Below, piece after piece: positions 1-8,491 of a stretch of DNA of 64,000 nt (positions are counted from its first letter, which is position 1; the number at the start of each line of letters is the position of its first letter). Below the pieces are notes generated by a model. That model did no database searches. It saw nothing but the letters and a program-made list of their open reading frames with translations, and was not told the origin of the DNA. Source of the stretch: Azorhizobium sp965227945 (GTDB lineage: Bacteria; Pseudomonadota; Alphaproteobacteria; Rhizobiales; Xanthobacteraceae). A program made the translations under genes and the position numbers. Where the stretch lies: positions 1,116,001 through 1,180,000 of the forward strand of contig CBDDGQ010000005.1 of the NCBI GenBank assembly GCA_965227945.1, written 5' to 3'.

Positions 1-1049
1 CGGGCCACCGCATCGGCGATGAGGGGCTCCAGCGCCGGGATGCGGCGGGTGTTGGCCAGCGGCCCCATCTGGGTGTCTGCGTCGAGGCCATTGCCGACGC
101 GGATCGCCTTGGCGGCGGTGGTGAAGCCCTCCAGGAAGGCGTCGAATACCGGCTCCTCGATCAGGAAGCGGGTGGGGGAGACGCACACCTGCCCGGCATT
201 GCGGAACTTGGAGAAGGCCATCACCTTCACCGCCTTCGCCACGTCCGCATCGGCACAGACGATCACCGGGGCATGGCCGCCCAGTTCCATGGTGGCGCGC
301 TTCATGTGCGTGCCGGCCAGAGCCGCCAGATGCTTGCCCACCGGGGTGGAGCCGGTGAAGGAGATCTTGCGGATGGTGGGATGGGCAATGAGGTATTCGG
401 AGATCTCTGAGGGCACCCCGTAGACCAGATTGATGACGCCGGCCGGCACACCTGCGTCCACAAAGGCGCGCAGCAATTCGGCGGGGGCGGCGGGGGTCTC
501 CTCGGGGGCCTTGACGATGATCGGGCAGCCAGCGGCCAGCGCCGTCGAGAGCTTGCGCACCACCTGGTTGATGGGGAAGTTCCACGGGGTGAAGGCAGCC
601 ACCGCGCCCACCGGCAGCTTGATGGCGGTCTGCATCACGCCGGGGTCACGGGCCGGGATCACCTGCCCATAAGCGCGGCGCGCTTCTTCCGCGAACCAGT
701 CGATCACATCGGCGCCGGCCATGATCTCGCCGGCGGCTTCCGCCAGGGGCTTGCCCTGCTCGCGGGTCATGATCCAGGCGATGGTGTCCTTGCGGGAGCG
801 CAACAGGTCGGCGGCGCGGCGCATGATCTTCGACCGGGCGAAGGCCGAGGTGGCCGCCCACACCGGCCCGGCCCGCTCTACAGCGAGAAGGGCAGCGTCA
901 AGGTCTTCCCGGGTGGCATGGGCCACGGTGCCGATGGTCTCGCCGGTGGCCGGGTCCATCACCGGAATGGTGCGGCCCTGCGCCGCCGGGCGCCAGACGC
1001 CGTCGATCAGAAGCTGCGTGTCGGGATAGGCATGGGTCGTGCTGGACAT
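1..1049 (-). CDS. NAD(P)-dependent aldehyde dehydrogenase, succinate-semialdehyde dehydrogenase-like (3' end beyond window)
   Basis: The protein oxidises an aldehyde to the acid through a cysteine thiohemiacetal. 349 codons are visible of a family that is usually about 480 residues, so the C-terminal quarter lies left of the window. Visible hallmarks are the PWNFPI cofactor motif (Asn157), Glu255 in MELGGHAP and catalytic Cys289 in NAGQVCVSP, all intact. The GQVCVSPTRF context resembles succinate-semialdehyde and related semialdehyde dehydrogenases. The start is the ATG at 1047-1049. Nothing upstream is co-oriented within 280 bases. The substrate cannot be assigned. A role in finishing a semialdehyde pathway, such as 2-oxoglutarate semialdehyde from the 16.7-20.5 kb locus, is only speculation. 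Confidence 0.9.
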   Translation of the reverse strand, partial: MSSTTHAYPDTQLLIDGVWRPAAQGRTIPVMDPATGETIGTVAHATREDLDAALLAVERAGPVWAATSAFARSKIMRRAADLLRSRKDTIAWIMTREQGKPLAEAAGEIMAGADVIDWFAEEARRAYGQVIPARDPGVMQTAIKLPVGAVAAFTPWNFPINQVVRKLSTALAAGCPIIVKAPEETPAAPAELLRAFVDAGVPAGVINLVYGVPSEISEYLIAHPTIRKISFTGSTPVGKHLAALAGTHMKRATMELGGHAPVIVCADADVAKAVKVMAFSKFRNAGQVCVSPTRFLIEEPVFDAFLEGFTTAAKAIRVGNGLDADTQMGPLANTRRIPALEPLIADAVA

Positions 1050-1334
1050 GACGCAGGGTCTCCGTCGAAGTGATCGCGGCGCCGGGAGCGCTTCAGGGGG
1101 CGATGGGCTGCGGCCGGCAGGGCGCCGGGGACCGGAGGGCAACGGCGGGCGCCGTCTGCCACAGGCGGTGGCACTCCCGTACACCCTTTCCCGGCGGCTG
1201 CCAAAGTCTGGTGTTCAACGACCGTGTCGGGGCCGCAGCAGGGGCGCCCGCCGACCACCTGCGCTATCCTGCCGGCGCGGCAGGTGAGTCGGGCGCGCCC
1301 GCGACCCCTCACACGCATGTCAGGAGACCGGGGC

Positions 1335-2333
1335 ATGGCTCAGCAGGCCGATTTCTTCGCCTTGCTTGCGGCAGAGGAGATGGACGCAGTCGCCAAGCCG
1401 CGACGCAAGGTCCGCAGCAAGGCCCCGGTCCGGCAGGGGCCGGCGGTGGCCTATGATTCTGCGCGCGAAGCCGCTGCCCGCGACCTGGAAGGGTCCGGCC
1501 TCTATCGCGTGCTGCGCAAGCTCCAGCCGCGCACGGTGGTGCCGCGCTCGCTGCGCCTGGACGAGAAGCTGGCGGTGATCGTGGATGTGGAGACCACCGG
1601 CCTCGACCACGCCAAGGATGAAGTGATCGAGCTGGGGATGGTGGCCTTCACCTATCGCGAAGACGGCGAGATCGGTGACGTGATCGACACCTTCAGTGCG
1701 CTGCGGGAGCCGTCCATCCCCATCAGCCCGGTCATCACCAAGCTCACCGGCATCACGGCAGACATGGTGGCGGGGCGCACCATCGATCTGGCGGCGGTGG
1801 CCCGCTTCATGGCTCCGGCCTCCTTGGTGATTGCGCACAATGCCCGCTTCGACCGCCCGTTCTGCGAGCGGCTGGCGGACGGGTTCGATTTCAAGCCGTG
1901 GGCCTGCTCCGCGTCCGAGGTGGCGTGGTCGGACTATGGGTTCGAGGGCGTGAAGCTGGGCTATCTGGTGGGCCAGTGCGGCTTCTTCCACAACGGCCAC
2001 CGCGCCGTGGACGATTGCCACGCGCTGCTGGAGGTGCTCGCCGCCCCGCTGAAAGAGGCGCCCGGCAGCGGCTTCGGTCGCCTGCTGGACAGTGCGCGCC
2101 AGGCGCGCCATCGGGTGTGGGCGGAGGGTAGTCCGTTCGAGATGAAGGATGCGCTGAAGGCGCGGGGCTATCGCTGGAGCGACGGCTCCGACGGGCGCCC
2201 CAAGTCCTGGTGGCGGGAGGTCGACGACGCCACCCTGGCGGCGGAACTGGACTTCCTACGCACCGAAATCTATCTGCGGGCGGTGGACCCCTATGTGCAG
2301 ACGTTTACCGCTTTCGACCGCTTCAAGGGATGA
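1335..2333 (+). CDS. DEDDh-family 3'-5' exonuclease (DNA polymerase III epsilon-like)
   Basis: A 332-residue predicted exonuclease. The DEDDh fold is visible as Exo I (VIVDVETTGL, the DxE pair), Exo II (HNARFDRPF) and Exo III (HRAVDDCHALL, His and Asp). Members remove nucleotides from DNA or RNA 3' ends. A basic, low-complexity N-terminus and a C-terminal tail of about 90 residues set it apart from the replicative epsilon subunit, so it is more likely a free-standing repair or RNA-processing exonuclease. The ATG at 1335 is preferred because AGGAG lies 8 bases upstream. An in-frame ATG at 1317 lacks such a site. It is followed after 83 bases by a two-component pair with no obvious functional link. 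Confidence 0.85.
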   Translation: MAQQADFFALLAAEEMDAVAKPRRKVRSKAPVRQGPAVAYDSAREAAARDLEGSGLYRVLRKLQPRTVVPRSLRLDEKLAVIVDVETTGLDHAKDEVIELGMVAFTYREDGEIGDVIDTFSALREPSIPISPVITKLTGITADMVAGRTIDLAAVARFMAPASLVIAHNARFDRPFCERLADGFDFKPWACSASEVAWSDYGFEGVKLGYLVGQCGFFHNGHRAVDDCHALLEVLAAPLKEAPGSGFGRLLDSARQARHRVWAEGSPFEMKDALKARGYRWSDGSDGRPKSWWREVDDATLAAELDFLRTEIYLRAVDPYVQTFTAFDRFKG

Positions 2334-2416
2334 CGACCCGCCGCGCGGCCGTCGCAGCGCCACCGCCGGCTTGACCGCGATCGCGGCGGCTGCGATGGCG
2401 GGTGCGGAGGAAGCGC

Positions 2417-3085
2417 ATGCGCCTGCTGCTGGTGGAGGACAATCGCGATCTGGCCGGCTGGCTGGCGAAGAGCCTGCGGCAGGCCGCCTATGTGGTGGAT
2501 GTGGTGCATGACGGCGAGGATGCCGAGCACGCCCTGGACGTCGCCGAATATGCCCTTGTCATCCTGGATCTGGCGCTGCCCAAGCGCGACGGCCTGCAGG
2601 TGCTGCGCGGCATGCGGCGGCGCGGCAGTACGCTGCCGGTGATCATCCTGACCGCCAATGCCAGCCTGGACGGGCGGGTGACCGGCCTCGACGAAGGCGC
2701 CGACGATTATCTCGCCAAGCCGTTCGAAATGGCCGAGCTGGAGGCGCGCATCCGGGCCCAGTTGCGCCGCTCCCACAATCTGGCTGATCCGGTGGTGGCC
2801 TATGGCGATCTGGTGCTGGATTCCAAGACCCGCATGTTTCGCCTGAAAGACGGCGAACTGGCGCTGACCCCCCGCGAGCATGCGGTGCTGGAGCAATTGC
2901 TGCTGAAGAGCGGCCGCACGGTCAGCAAGGCGCAGCTCTCCGCCAGCGTGTTCGGCTTCTCCGACGAGGCGGACCCGAGCGCCATCGAGATCTATGTGCA
3001 TCGGGTGCGCAAGAAATTGGAGGGCTCCAACGTGCGTATCGTCACCTTGCGGGGCCTCGGCTATCTTCTGCGGCATGAGGATTAG
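2417..3085 (+). CDS. OmpR/PhoB-family response regulator, TctD-like
   Basis: A 222-residue response regulator with an N-terminal receiver domain (acidic pair at residues 7-8 in VEDN, phospho-acceptor Asp51, Lys in LAKPF) and a C-terminal winged helix (TPREHAVLEQL, then VHRVRKKLEG and TLRGLGYLL). The ATG at 2417 has GGAGGA six bases upstream. An in-frame GTG at 2402 has no comparable site. Its stop overlaps the start of the kinase gene by 11 bases, so the two are translationally coupled. Sequence style and pairing match TctD/TctE systems, which control tricarboxylate transport in other bacteria. No tct transporter is present here, so the regulated genes are unknown. Confidence 0.93.
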   Translation: MRLLLVEDNRDLAGWLAKSLRQAAYVVDVVHDGEDAEHALDVAEYALVILDLALPKRDGLQVLRGMRRRGSTLPVIILTANASLDGRVTGLDEGADDYLAKPFEMAELEARIRAQLRRSHNLADPVVAYGDLVLDSKTRMFRLKDGELALTPREHAVLEQLLLKSGRTVSKAQLSASVFGFSDEADPSAIEIYVHRVRKKLEGSNVRIVTLRGLGYLLRHED

Positions 3086-4499
3086 AAGTCTCCGCCTGCA
3101 ACTGCTGATCTGGCTGATCCTGCCGCTGGCGGGCGTGGTGGGGCTGAATGTGTGGACCAGCTATGGCGCGGCCCGTGCCACCGCGCAATTGGTCACCGAC
3201 CGCATGCTCGCCGCCTCTGCCCGCGCCATTGCCGAGCCGACCCGGGTCGACCACGGCGTGATCGAGGCGCTGATCCCGCCGGTGGCGCTGGAGATGTTCG
3301 CCACGGGTCATCTGGACCGCGTCTATTACCGGGTGGAGACGGCGGACGGCCGGCTCCTCACCGGCTATCCGGACCTGCCCAAGCCGCCCCGGCCGGGCAT
3401 CACCTTCGAGCCCCAAAGCTATGATGGTCGCTATCGCGACCAGGATCTCCGCCTCGCCGCCCTCACCCACCCGGTGGTGGGCGCGGGGGCGGACGGCCCC
3501 ATCCGCGTGGTGGTGGGGGTGACGCTGGCCAGCCACGAGGCCATGGTGCGCGAACTGTGGATCGGCGGCTTCGGACAGCAGGTGCTGCTTCTTGTCGGGG
3601 CGGGACTGCTGGCCATCGTCGGCCTCAACCGGGGTCTGGCGCCGCTGCTGCGGCTGCGCGATGCCGTGCGCCAGCGCCGGTTCGAGGATCTCGATCCGTT
3701 CCCCACCGATGCGGTGCAAAGCGAAGTGCGCCCTCTGGTGGTGGCCCTCAACCAATATATGGAGCGGGTGCAGAAGCAGATGGCCGCCCAGCGGCGCTTC
3801 GTGGCCAATGCCGCGCACCAGTTGCGCACGCCGCTCGCGCTGCTCAACACCCAGGCTAGCTATGCCTTGCGGGAGCAGGATCCGCAGGAGCGCACGCTGG
3901 CGCTCACCGCCTTGCAGGCCAGTGCCCGGCAGCTGACCCGGCTGGCGGCACAATTACTGACCTTGTCGCGCGCCGAGCCCGGCAGCCGACGGCCGCGCCA
4001 TGAAACGATCGATCTGGTGGCCGCTGCCCGGCTGGTGATGGAAGGCTTTGCCGAACCGGCCTTGGCCCGCGGCATCGATCTGGGGCTGGAGGCGGAGGGC
4101 GCCGCTTGGGTGGTGGGGGACGGCACCATGCTGCGCGAGATGATCGTCAATCTGATCGACAATGCAATCCGCTATACCCCGCCCGGCGGGGTGGTCACCG
4201 CGAGCGTGCGCCAGGACGGCGAGACCGCCGTGCTGCGGGTGGCGGACAATGGCCCGGGCATTGCGGAGAGCGAGCGCGACCGGGTGTTCGAGCGCTTCTA
4301 TCGGGTCCTGGGCACCACGGCGGACGGCAGCGGACTGGGGCTGGCCATCGTCAAGGAGGTGGTGGACGCCGCGGGTGGCACGGCGCGTCTCGACACAGCG
4401 CCGGGCGGCGGCCTGGTGGTGGAGGTGTGCCTGCCGGCTTCCGCCGGGGCCGAGGGCCCCGGCGAAAATGAGCCCGTGCTCAGGCGTGCTGCTCATTGA
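3075..4499 (+). CDS. Sensor histidine kinase, TctE-like
   Basis: A 474-residue membrane kinase. The first transmembrane helix is at about residues 8-26, a periplasmic 2CSK_N-type sensor region covers about 30-160, and the second helix is at about 167-186. The phospho-acceptor His248 lies in AAHQLRTPLALL. The ATP lid carries the N box (NLIDNAIRYTP), G1 (DNGPGI), F (ERFYR) and G2 (GSGLGLAIVKE), so it should be active. The start at 3075 overlaps the regulator gene, and the extended upstream frame is the regulator read out of frame. Its 3' end overlaps the convergent permease gene by 20 bases (4480-4499). The ligand is unknown; citrate-like acids are the family precedent. Confidence 0.93.
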   Translation: MRIRSLRLQLLIWLILPLAGVVGLNVWTSYGAARATAQLVTDRMLAASARAIAEPTRVDHGVIEALIPPVALEMFATGHLDRVYYRVETADGRLLTGYPDLPKPPRPGITFEPQSYDGRYRDQDLRLAALTHPVVGAGADGPIRVVVGVTLASHEAMVRELWIGGFGQQVLLLVGAGLLAIVGLNRGLAPLLRLRDAVRQRRFEDLDPFPTDAVQSEVRPLVVALNQYMERVQKQMAAQRRFVANAAHQLRTPLALLNTQASYALREQDPQERTLALTALQASARQLTRLAAQLLTLSRAEPGSRRPRHETIDLVAAARLVMEGFAEPALARGIDLGLEAEGAAWVVGDGTMLREMIVNLIDNAIRYTPPGGVVTASVRQDGETAVLRVADNGPGIAESERDRVFERFYRVLGTTADGSGLGLAIVKEVVDAAGGTARLDTAPGGGLVVEVCLPASAGAEGPGENEPVLRRAAH

Positions 4500-5376
4500 G
4501 CGGGGCAGGGCGCCACTTCACCAGCCGGTTTTCCACCAAGGTGATGATGTATTCCACGATCAGTGCCAGCACGGCGAGGATCACCATGGCGGCGAACACG
4601 CCATTGGCGTTGAACGCGCCCTGGGCGGTCGAGATCAGGAGGCCCACGCCCTTCTTGGCACCCAGGAACTCGCCCACCACCGCGCCCACCAGCGCGAAGC
4701 CGAAGCTGACGTGCAGGCTGGCGAGAATCCAGCTCATGGCCGAGGGCACGATCACCGTGCGGGTGATCTGGAACGGCGAGGCGCCGAGGATCTGGGCATT
4801 GGCGATCAGCGCCCGGTCGGCCTCGCGCACGCCCTGGAATGCGTTGGCGAACACCACGAAGAACACCATCACCACCGCCAGCGCCACCTTGGACGCCATG
4901 CCCAGACCCAAGGCGATGATGAAGATGGACCCCAGCACCACGCGGGGAATGGAGTTGGCCACCTTGATATAGACGCTGAACACTTCCGCCAGCAGCTTGT
5001 TGCGGCCCAGAAGGATGCCGCAGGCGACGCCGCCGATGGCGCCGATGAAGAAGCCGAGGATGGTCTCTTCCAGCGTCACCACGATCTGCTCCCACAGCGG
5101 GCCCTGCGAGGTGCCTTCGGTGATCCAGACCCAGATCTGGTCGCCGATGCCCGAGGGGCTGGCGAAGAAGAAGGGATCGATGACTCCCGTCTGGGCGCCC
5201 AGCTCCCAGCCGCCCAGCACCACCACCAGGATGGCGATGCGCAGGAAGATGATGAGCGCGTGGCGGCGGCGCAGGGCGGCCTGGACGGAGGCGGAGGCCA
5301 CCGCGATGGCGGGGTTCTCGACGGGCGGAGCGGCGGGGGCTTTCGCCGCGGCCAGGGGTTCGGCTTGCACGGTCAT
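4480..5376 (-). CDS. ABC transporter permease, NitT/TauT/SsuC type
   Basis: A 298-residue inner-membrane permease with an Ala/Pro-rich N-terminal tail and about six transmembrane helices. The EAA loop is visible around NAQILGASPFQITRTVIVPSA. It is the last gene of a binding protein-ATPase-permease operon read leftwards and starts 16 bases after the ATPase stop. Family members import sulfonates, taurine, nitrate, pyrimidine precursors or aromatic acids. Its last 20 bases overlap the 3' end of the convergent histidine-kinase gene. A hypothetical functional link to that kinase rests only on proximity. Confidence 0.92.
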   Translation of the reverse strand: MTVQAEPLAAAKAPAAPPVENPAIAVASASVQAALRRRHALIIFLRIAILVVVLGGWELGAQTGVIDPFFFASPSGIGDQIWVWITEGTSQGPLWEQIVVTLEETILGFFIGAIGGVACGILLGRNKLLAEVFSVYIKVANSIPRVVLGSIFIIALGLGMASKVALAVVMVFFVVFANAFQGVREADRALIANAQILGASPFQITRTVIVPSAMSWILASLHVSFGFALVGAVVGEFLGAKKGVGLLISTAQGAFNANGVFAAMVILAVLALIVEYIITLVENRLVKWRPAPLNEQHA

Positions 5377-5392
5377 GGCTGCATCCTTCCGG

Positions 5393-6247
5393 TCAATGGC
5401 CGCTGGCCATGGCGCGCTGCTGGCCGAGCTGCACTTCCTCGCGCAGGTCGTTCCAGATCTCGCGGGCGATTTCGACGAATTGAGTGTCGTAGCGGATCTC
5501 CGACATCACCCGCGGGCGGGGCAGATCGATGTGGTAGACGCTCTTCACCGTGGCGGGGCCGGCGGTGAGCACATAGACCTTGTCGGCCAGAGCAATGGCC
5601 TCCTCCAGATCATGGGTGACGAACACCACCGAGGCGCCGCAGCCCGCCCACAGTTCCAGCAGTTCGTCCTGCATCAGCGTGCGGGTCTGGATGTCCAGGG
5701 CGCTGAAGGGCTCGTCCATCAACAGGATCTTGGGCTCGTTGATGAAGGTCTGGGCCAGGGCGACGCGCTTGCGCATGCCGCCCGAGAGCTGGTGCGGATA
5801 GTGGCCCTCGAAGCGCGACAGATGCACCTTGGCGATCCATTCGCGCGCCTTCTCATAGGCTTGCGCCTTGGGCGTGCCGCGATAGAGCGGGCCGGCCGCC
5901 ACATTGTCGATGACGCTGCGCCAGGGAAACAGCGCATCGGTCTGGAACACGAAGCCGATGTCCCGGCTGATGCCGGACACCGGCGCGCCCATGAGGCGCA
6001 CCTCGCCGGCGCTGGGCCGGGCAAGGCCCGTCACCAGATTGAGCGTGGTGGACTTGCCGCAGCCGGTGGGGCCGACCACGCAGGCAAATTCGCCGGGGGC
6101 CACCGACATGGTGAAATCCCGCAGCGCGGTCATCATCTTGCCGTCCGGCGTCACGAACCGGCGGGTGACATCGATCAGCTCGATGGCCGGCGTGACGGGC
6201 AGGTCCGGCGACAGGCTGGGGCGGGTCTGGGTCGAGGAATGGGGCAT
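5393..6247 (-). CDS. ABC transporter ATP-binding protein, NitT/TauT/SsuB type
   Basis: A 284-residue cytoplasmic ATPase of the importer encoded by 4480-7392. The Walker A motif is GPTGCGKSTT, the signature is LSGGMRKRVALAQ, Walker B is ILLMDEPFSALD and the switch His is in FVTHDLEEA. The signature variant with M-R-K-R is common in this subfamily. The start ATG at 6247 has GGAGG about nine bases upstream. A stem-loop at 6305-6324 separates it from the binding-protein gene, which may lower its expression relative to the binding protein. Confidence 0.94.
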   Translation of the reverse strand: MPHSSTQTRPSLSPDLPVTPAIELIDVTRRFVTPDGKMMTALRDFTMSVAPGEFACVVGPTGCGKSTTLNLVTGLARPSAGEVRLMGAPVSGISRDIGFVFQTDALFPWRSVIDNVAAGPLYRGTPKAQAYEKAREWIAKVHLSRFEGHYPHQLSGGMRKRVALAQTFINEPKILLMDEPFSALDIQTRTLMQDELLELWAGCGASVVFVTHDLEEAIALADKVYVLTAGPATVKSVYHIDLPRPRVMSEIRYDTQFVEIAREIWNDLREEVQLGQQRAMASGH

Positions 6248-6304
6248 GCACGTCTCCCTCCGTCGCCCGGCACGGCGACGGCTGCTGAAGGCAAAGAGGA
6301 AAGA

Positions 6305-6324
6305 GGCGCCGCCGCAGCGGCGCC
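6305..6324 (-). terminator. Stem-loop after the binding-protein gene (partial terminator or mRNA stabiliser)
   Basis: Perfect 8-bp arms GGCGCCGC/GCGGCGCC enclose a four-base loop. On the minus strand the stem is followed by a pyrimidine-rich stretch (TCTTTCCTCTTT). It sits between the binding-protein stop (6340) and the ATPase start (6247). Such intercistronic stem-loops commonly allow partial read-through and stabilise the upstream message. Confidence 0.6.
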
Positions 6325-6339
6325 GGGCTCAGGTGCGGA

Positions 6340-7392
6340 TCAGTTGGTGGTGCCGAGGGTCTTGGCGGCGGCGTCCACGAATTCCGTCGTATAGGTCTTG
6401 GACAGATCCACCTGTCGGCCCTGCACATTCTTGCTGAAGGCGGACAGCACCTTCAGGACCGTCTCCGGCCCGCCATTGGGCATCCGGCCATCGGGGGTGT
6501 ATTGCGGCTTTCCTTCGGCCAGACCCTTGATGTAGAGGTCCTTGTCGCCCGCGTAATAGTCCTTTGGCATCTTGTCGGCGATCTCTTCCGCGCTATGGCT
6601 CGAGATGTAGCGCATGGTCTTCACCAAGGCGTTGGCCAGCTTCTGCGCGTCCGCCTTGTGGGTGTCGAGCCAGCTGCGCTGCACATAGAGCGAGGCCGCC
6701 GGATAGGGGCCGCCGAGGGCCGCGGCGGTCTGCTCGGGGGTGCGCAGATCCACCAGGATCTTGGCCTCGCCGGTCTTCAGCATGCGCGCCACCGTGGGCT
6801 CGGTGGTCATGCCGGCCTGGATCTGGTCCTGCTTCATGGCCGCGATGAAGGTATTGCCCGCGCCCACCGGCAGCAGCGCATAGTCGCCGGGCTTCAGGCC
6901 CGCGCGCACCGCCAGATACTGGCTGAGGAAGTCCGTGGAGGAGCCGAGGCCGGTGACGCCCAAGGTCTTGCCCTTGAAGTCGGCGGGCGACTTGATGGTG
7001 TCGGCCTGCTTGGCGGAGACCAGTTCCACTTCGCCGGGCGCCTGGCTGAACTGGACGATGGACAGGATGAACTTGCCCTTGGCCTGCAGATCGATGGTGT
7101 GGTCATAGAAGCCCACCACCCCTTGCACCGCCCCGGCCAGTAGTTCGTTTTCCGCTTCCACCCCGGCGCGGGAGTTCAGCAGATCGACGTCGAGGCCCTC
7201 GTCTTTGAAATAGCCCAGCTGCTGCGCCAGCATGGCGGGCAGGTAGATCTGCTTTTCCATGCCGCCGACGATGATGGTCAGCTTCTCGGCGGCGGAGGCG
7301 GGGGCCGACAAGCCCAGCAACGCGGAGACCGACGCGGCCAGAGCCAGCGTCAGGGCGAGCGGACGCGACGCCGCCTTCGATGCACGGATCAT
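6340..7392 (-). CDS. ABC transporter substrate-binding protein, NMT1/THI5-like
   Basis: A 350-residue periplasmic binding protein with a signal peptide (basic MIRASKAASR, a hydrophobic core of about 15 residues, then an Ala-rich cleavage region near residue 35). The mature start, KLTIIVGGMEKQIYLPAM, is typical of NMT1/THI5-like proteins that bind pyrimidines, thiamine precursors, sulfonates or aromatic acids. The ATG at 7392 has AAGGAGA five bases upstream; the longer in-frame start at 7482 has no support. It is the first gene of a three-gene importer operon. The 249-base leader upstream has unusual RNA-like structure at 7455-7593. The ligand is not identifiable from sequence. Confidence 0.92.
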   Translation of the reverse strand: MIRASKAASRPLALTLALAASVSALLGLSAPASAAEKLTIIVGGMEKQIYLPAMLAQQLGYFKDEGLDVDLLNSRAGVEAENELLAGAVQGVVGFYDHTIDLQAKGKFILSIVQFSQAPGEVELVSAKQADTIKSPADFKGKTLGVTGLGSSTDFLSQYLAVRAGLKPGDYALLPVGAGNTFIAAMKQDQIQAGMTTEPTVARMLKTGEAKILVDLRTPEQTAAALGGPYPAASLYVQRSWLDTHKADAQKLANALVKTMRYISSHSAEEIADKMPKDYYAGDKDLYIKGLAEGKPQYTPDGRMPNGGPETVLKVLSAFSKNVQGRQVDLSKTYTTEFVDAAAKTLGTTN

Positions 7393-7454
7393 GTTCTTCT
7401 CCTTGGCGCGCGCCGTCGGCGCTTGTTTCCTGTGTCCCTGCGGTGCCTTGTGAG

Positions 7455-7545
7455 CCCGTGTTTTTGCACGGATCGGCGACACTCTTGGCCAGCATTATCC
7501 GGCTCTTGCACCAAGGGATACGCGCCCCAAGCTTTCAGTTCGCTT
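7455..7545 (-). promoter_or_regulatory. Possible structured leader RNA upstream of the NMT1-like importer
   Basis: Read on the minus strand, a CTTGG/CCAAG helix (7516-7482 region) encloses an inner helix GCCGG/CTGGC capped by ATAATG. A CCGTG/CACGG hairpin with an A-rich loop follows at 7471-7456. The GGATAATG core resembles the 3' part of thiamine pyrophosphate riboswitches, but the CTGAGA box is missing (CTGAAAG is present instead). Alphaproteobacterial NMT1-type transporter genes are also known to carry the xanthine-sensing NMT1 RNA. Which, if either, this is cannot be decided by eye. Confidence 0.3.
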
Positions 7546-7553
7546 TCACGACA

Positions 7554-7593
7554 CATCAAGGCGCACCGCGCCGAAGCGTGGTGCGCCTTGATG
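7554..7593 (-). terminator. Long intergenic hairpin downstream of the RraA-like gene
   Basis: Perfect 14-bp arms (CATCAAGGCGCACC and its complement) extend through a G-U pair to about 17 bp around a small loop. The hairpin lies 48 bases past the RraA-like stop on the minus strand and upstream of the binding-protein gene. It lacks a clear U-run, so it may be a Rho-dependent terminator aid, a protein site or part of the leader. The GGCGCACC core recurs in the hairpin at 42467-42510. Confidence 0.5.
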
Positions 7594-7641
7594 CGCACAG
7601 GAGCCTTGTCGCCGGCCGCGCGGGACCTGCCGTCGGTGCTT

Positions 7642-8343
7642 TCAGTCGCGCGAAGCCTCGTAGCGCGCCTTGGTCTCGGCGTTCATGGGATAGAGACCCG
7701 GCAGGGGCACGCCGCGCTCCACCTCGGCCATGATCCAGGCTTCCAGGCGCTCCTGTTCCGGTGCCGCCGCCAGCACATGGTCGAGCAGGGCGGCCGGGAT
7801 CAGGACGGCCCCATCCTGGTCCGCCACCACCACATCATCGGGGAATACGGCGACGCCGCCGCAGCCGATGGGTTCTTGCCAGTTCACGAAGGTCAGCCCG
7901 GCCACGGAGGGCGGCGCGGCGGCGCCCTGGCACCACACCGGCAAGTGGGTGGACAATACCCCGGTCACGTCGCGCAGCACACCGTCGGTGACCAGGGCGG
8001 TGACGCCACGCTTCTGCATGCGCGCGCAGAGAATGTCGCCAAAGATGCCGGCATCGGTGACGCCCATGGCGTCGACCACGGCAATGCAACCCTCCGGCAT
8101 GGCCTCGATGGCCGCGCGGGTGGATTTCGGCGAGGCCCAGGATTCCGGTGTCGCTAAGTCTTCGCGGGCCGGCACAAACCGCAAGGTAAAGGCGCGCCCG
8201 ACCAGGCGCGGCTGGCCGCTCATGAGGGGCCGGGTGCCGCGCATCCAGACATTGCGCAGGCCCTTCTTGAGCAGGATCGTGGTGATGGTAGAGGTCGCGA
8301 CATGCTGGAGCGCGCTGAGCGCGCCGTCGGTTGCGGACGTCAT
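7642..8343 (-). CDS. RraA-like protein / 4-hydroxy-4-methyl-2-oxoglutarate-type class II aldolase
   Basis: A 233-residue member of the RraA/HMG aldolase family, whose enzymes cleave 2-oxo-4-hydroxy acids to pyruvate with a divalent metal. The active-site pair Arg124-Asp125 is intact in DGVLRD, which favours real aldolase or oxaloacetate decarboxylase activity over the RNase E regulator role. The start at 8343 gives the usual family N-terminus; an in-frame ATG at 8415 would intrude on the promoter of the divergent LysR gene. The divergent arrangement suggests control by that LysR protein. A second family member at 54698 lacks the Arg. Confidence 0.85.
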   Translation of the reverse strand: MTSATDGALSALQHVATSTITTILLKKGLRNVWMRGTRPLMSGQPRLVGRAFTLRFVPAREDLATPESWASPKSTRAAIEAMPEGCIAVVDAMGVTDAGIFGDILCARMQKRGVTALVTDGVLRDVTGVLSTHLPVWCQGAAAPPSVAGLTFVNWQEPIGCGGVAVFPDDVVVADQDGAVLIPAALLDHVLAAAPEQERLEAWIMAEVERGVPLPGLYPMNAETKARYEASRD

Positions 8344-8475
8344 CGGATGTTGCCTTTTGTCAGGGGCACTTCCTGCGACGGCGTTGCCGCCCATCTGCAG
8401 GTTTGAGCCGGTCACGGGGGCCAGTGTCCGGCCGGAACAAACAAAAGAACAGGTGGCTTTTCATAGATTTAGACA

Positions 8476-8488
8476 ATAGGTTTCCTAT
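8476..8488. promoter_or_regulatory. Inverted repeat abutting the LysR start codon
   Basis: ATAGG-TTT-CCTAT is a perfect 5-bp dyad ending three bases before the LysR ATG. It lies in the 148-base divergent intergenic region. Its position over the ribosome-binding zone fits autoregulation by the LysR protein or occlusion of translation. No purine-rich Shine-Dalgarno is evident upstream of the ATG, so initiation may be weak or leaderless. Confidence 0.4.
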
Positions 8489-8491
8489 CTT

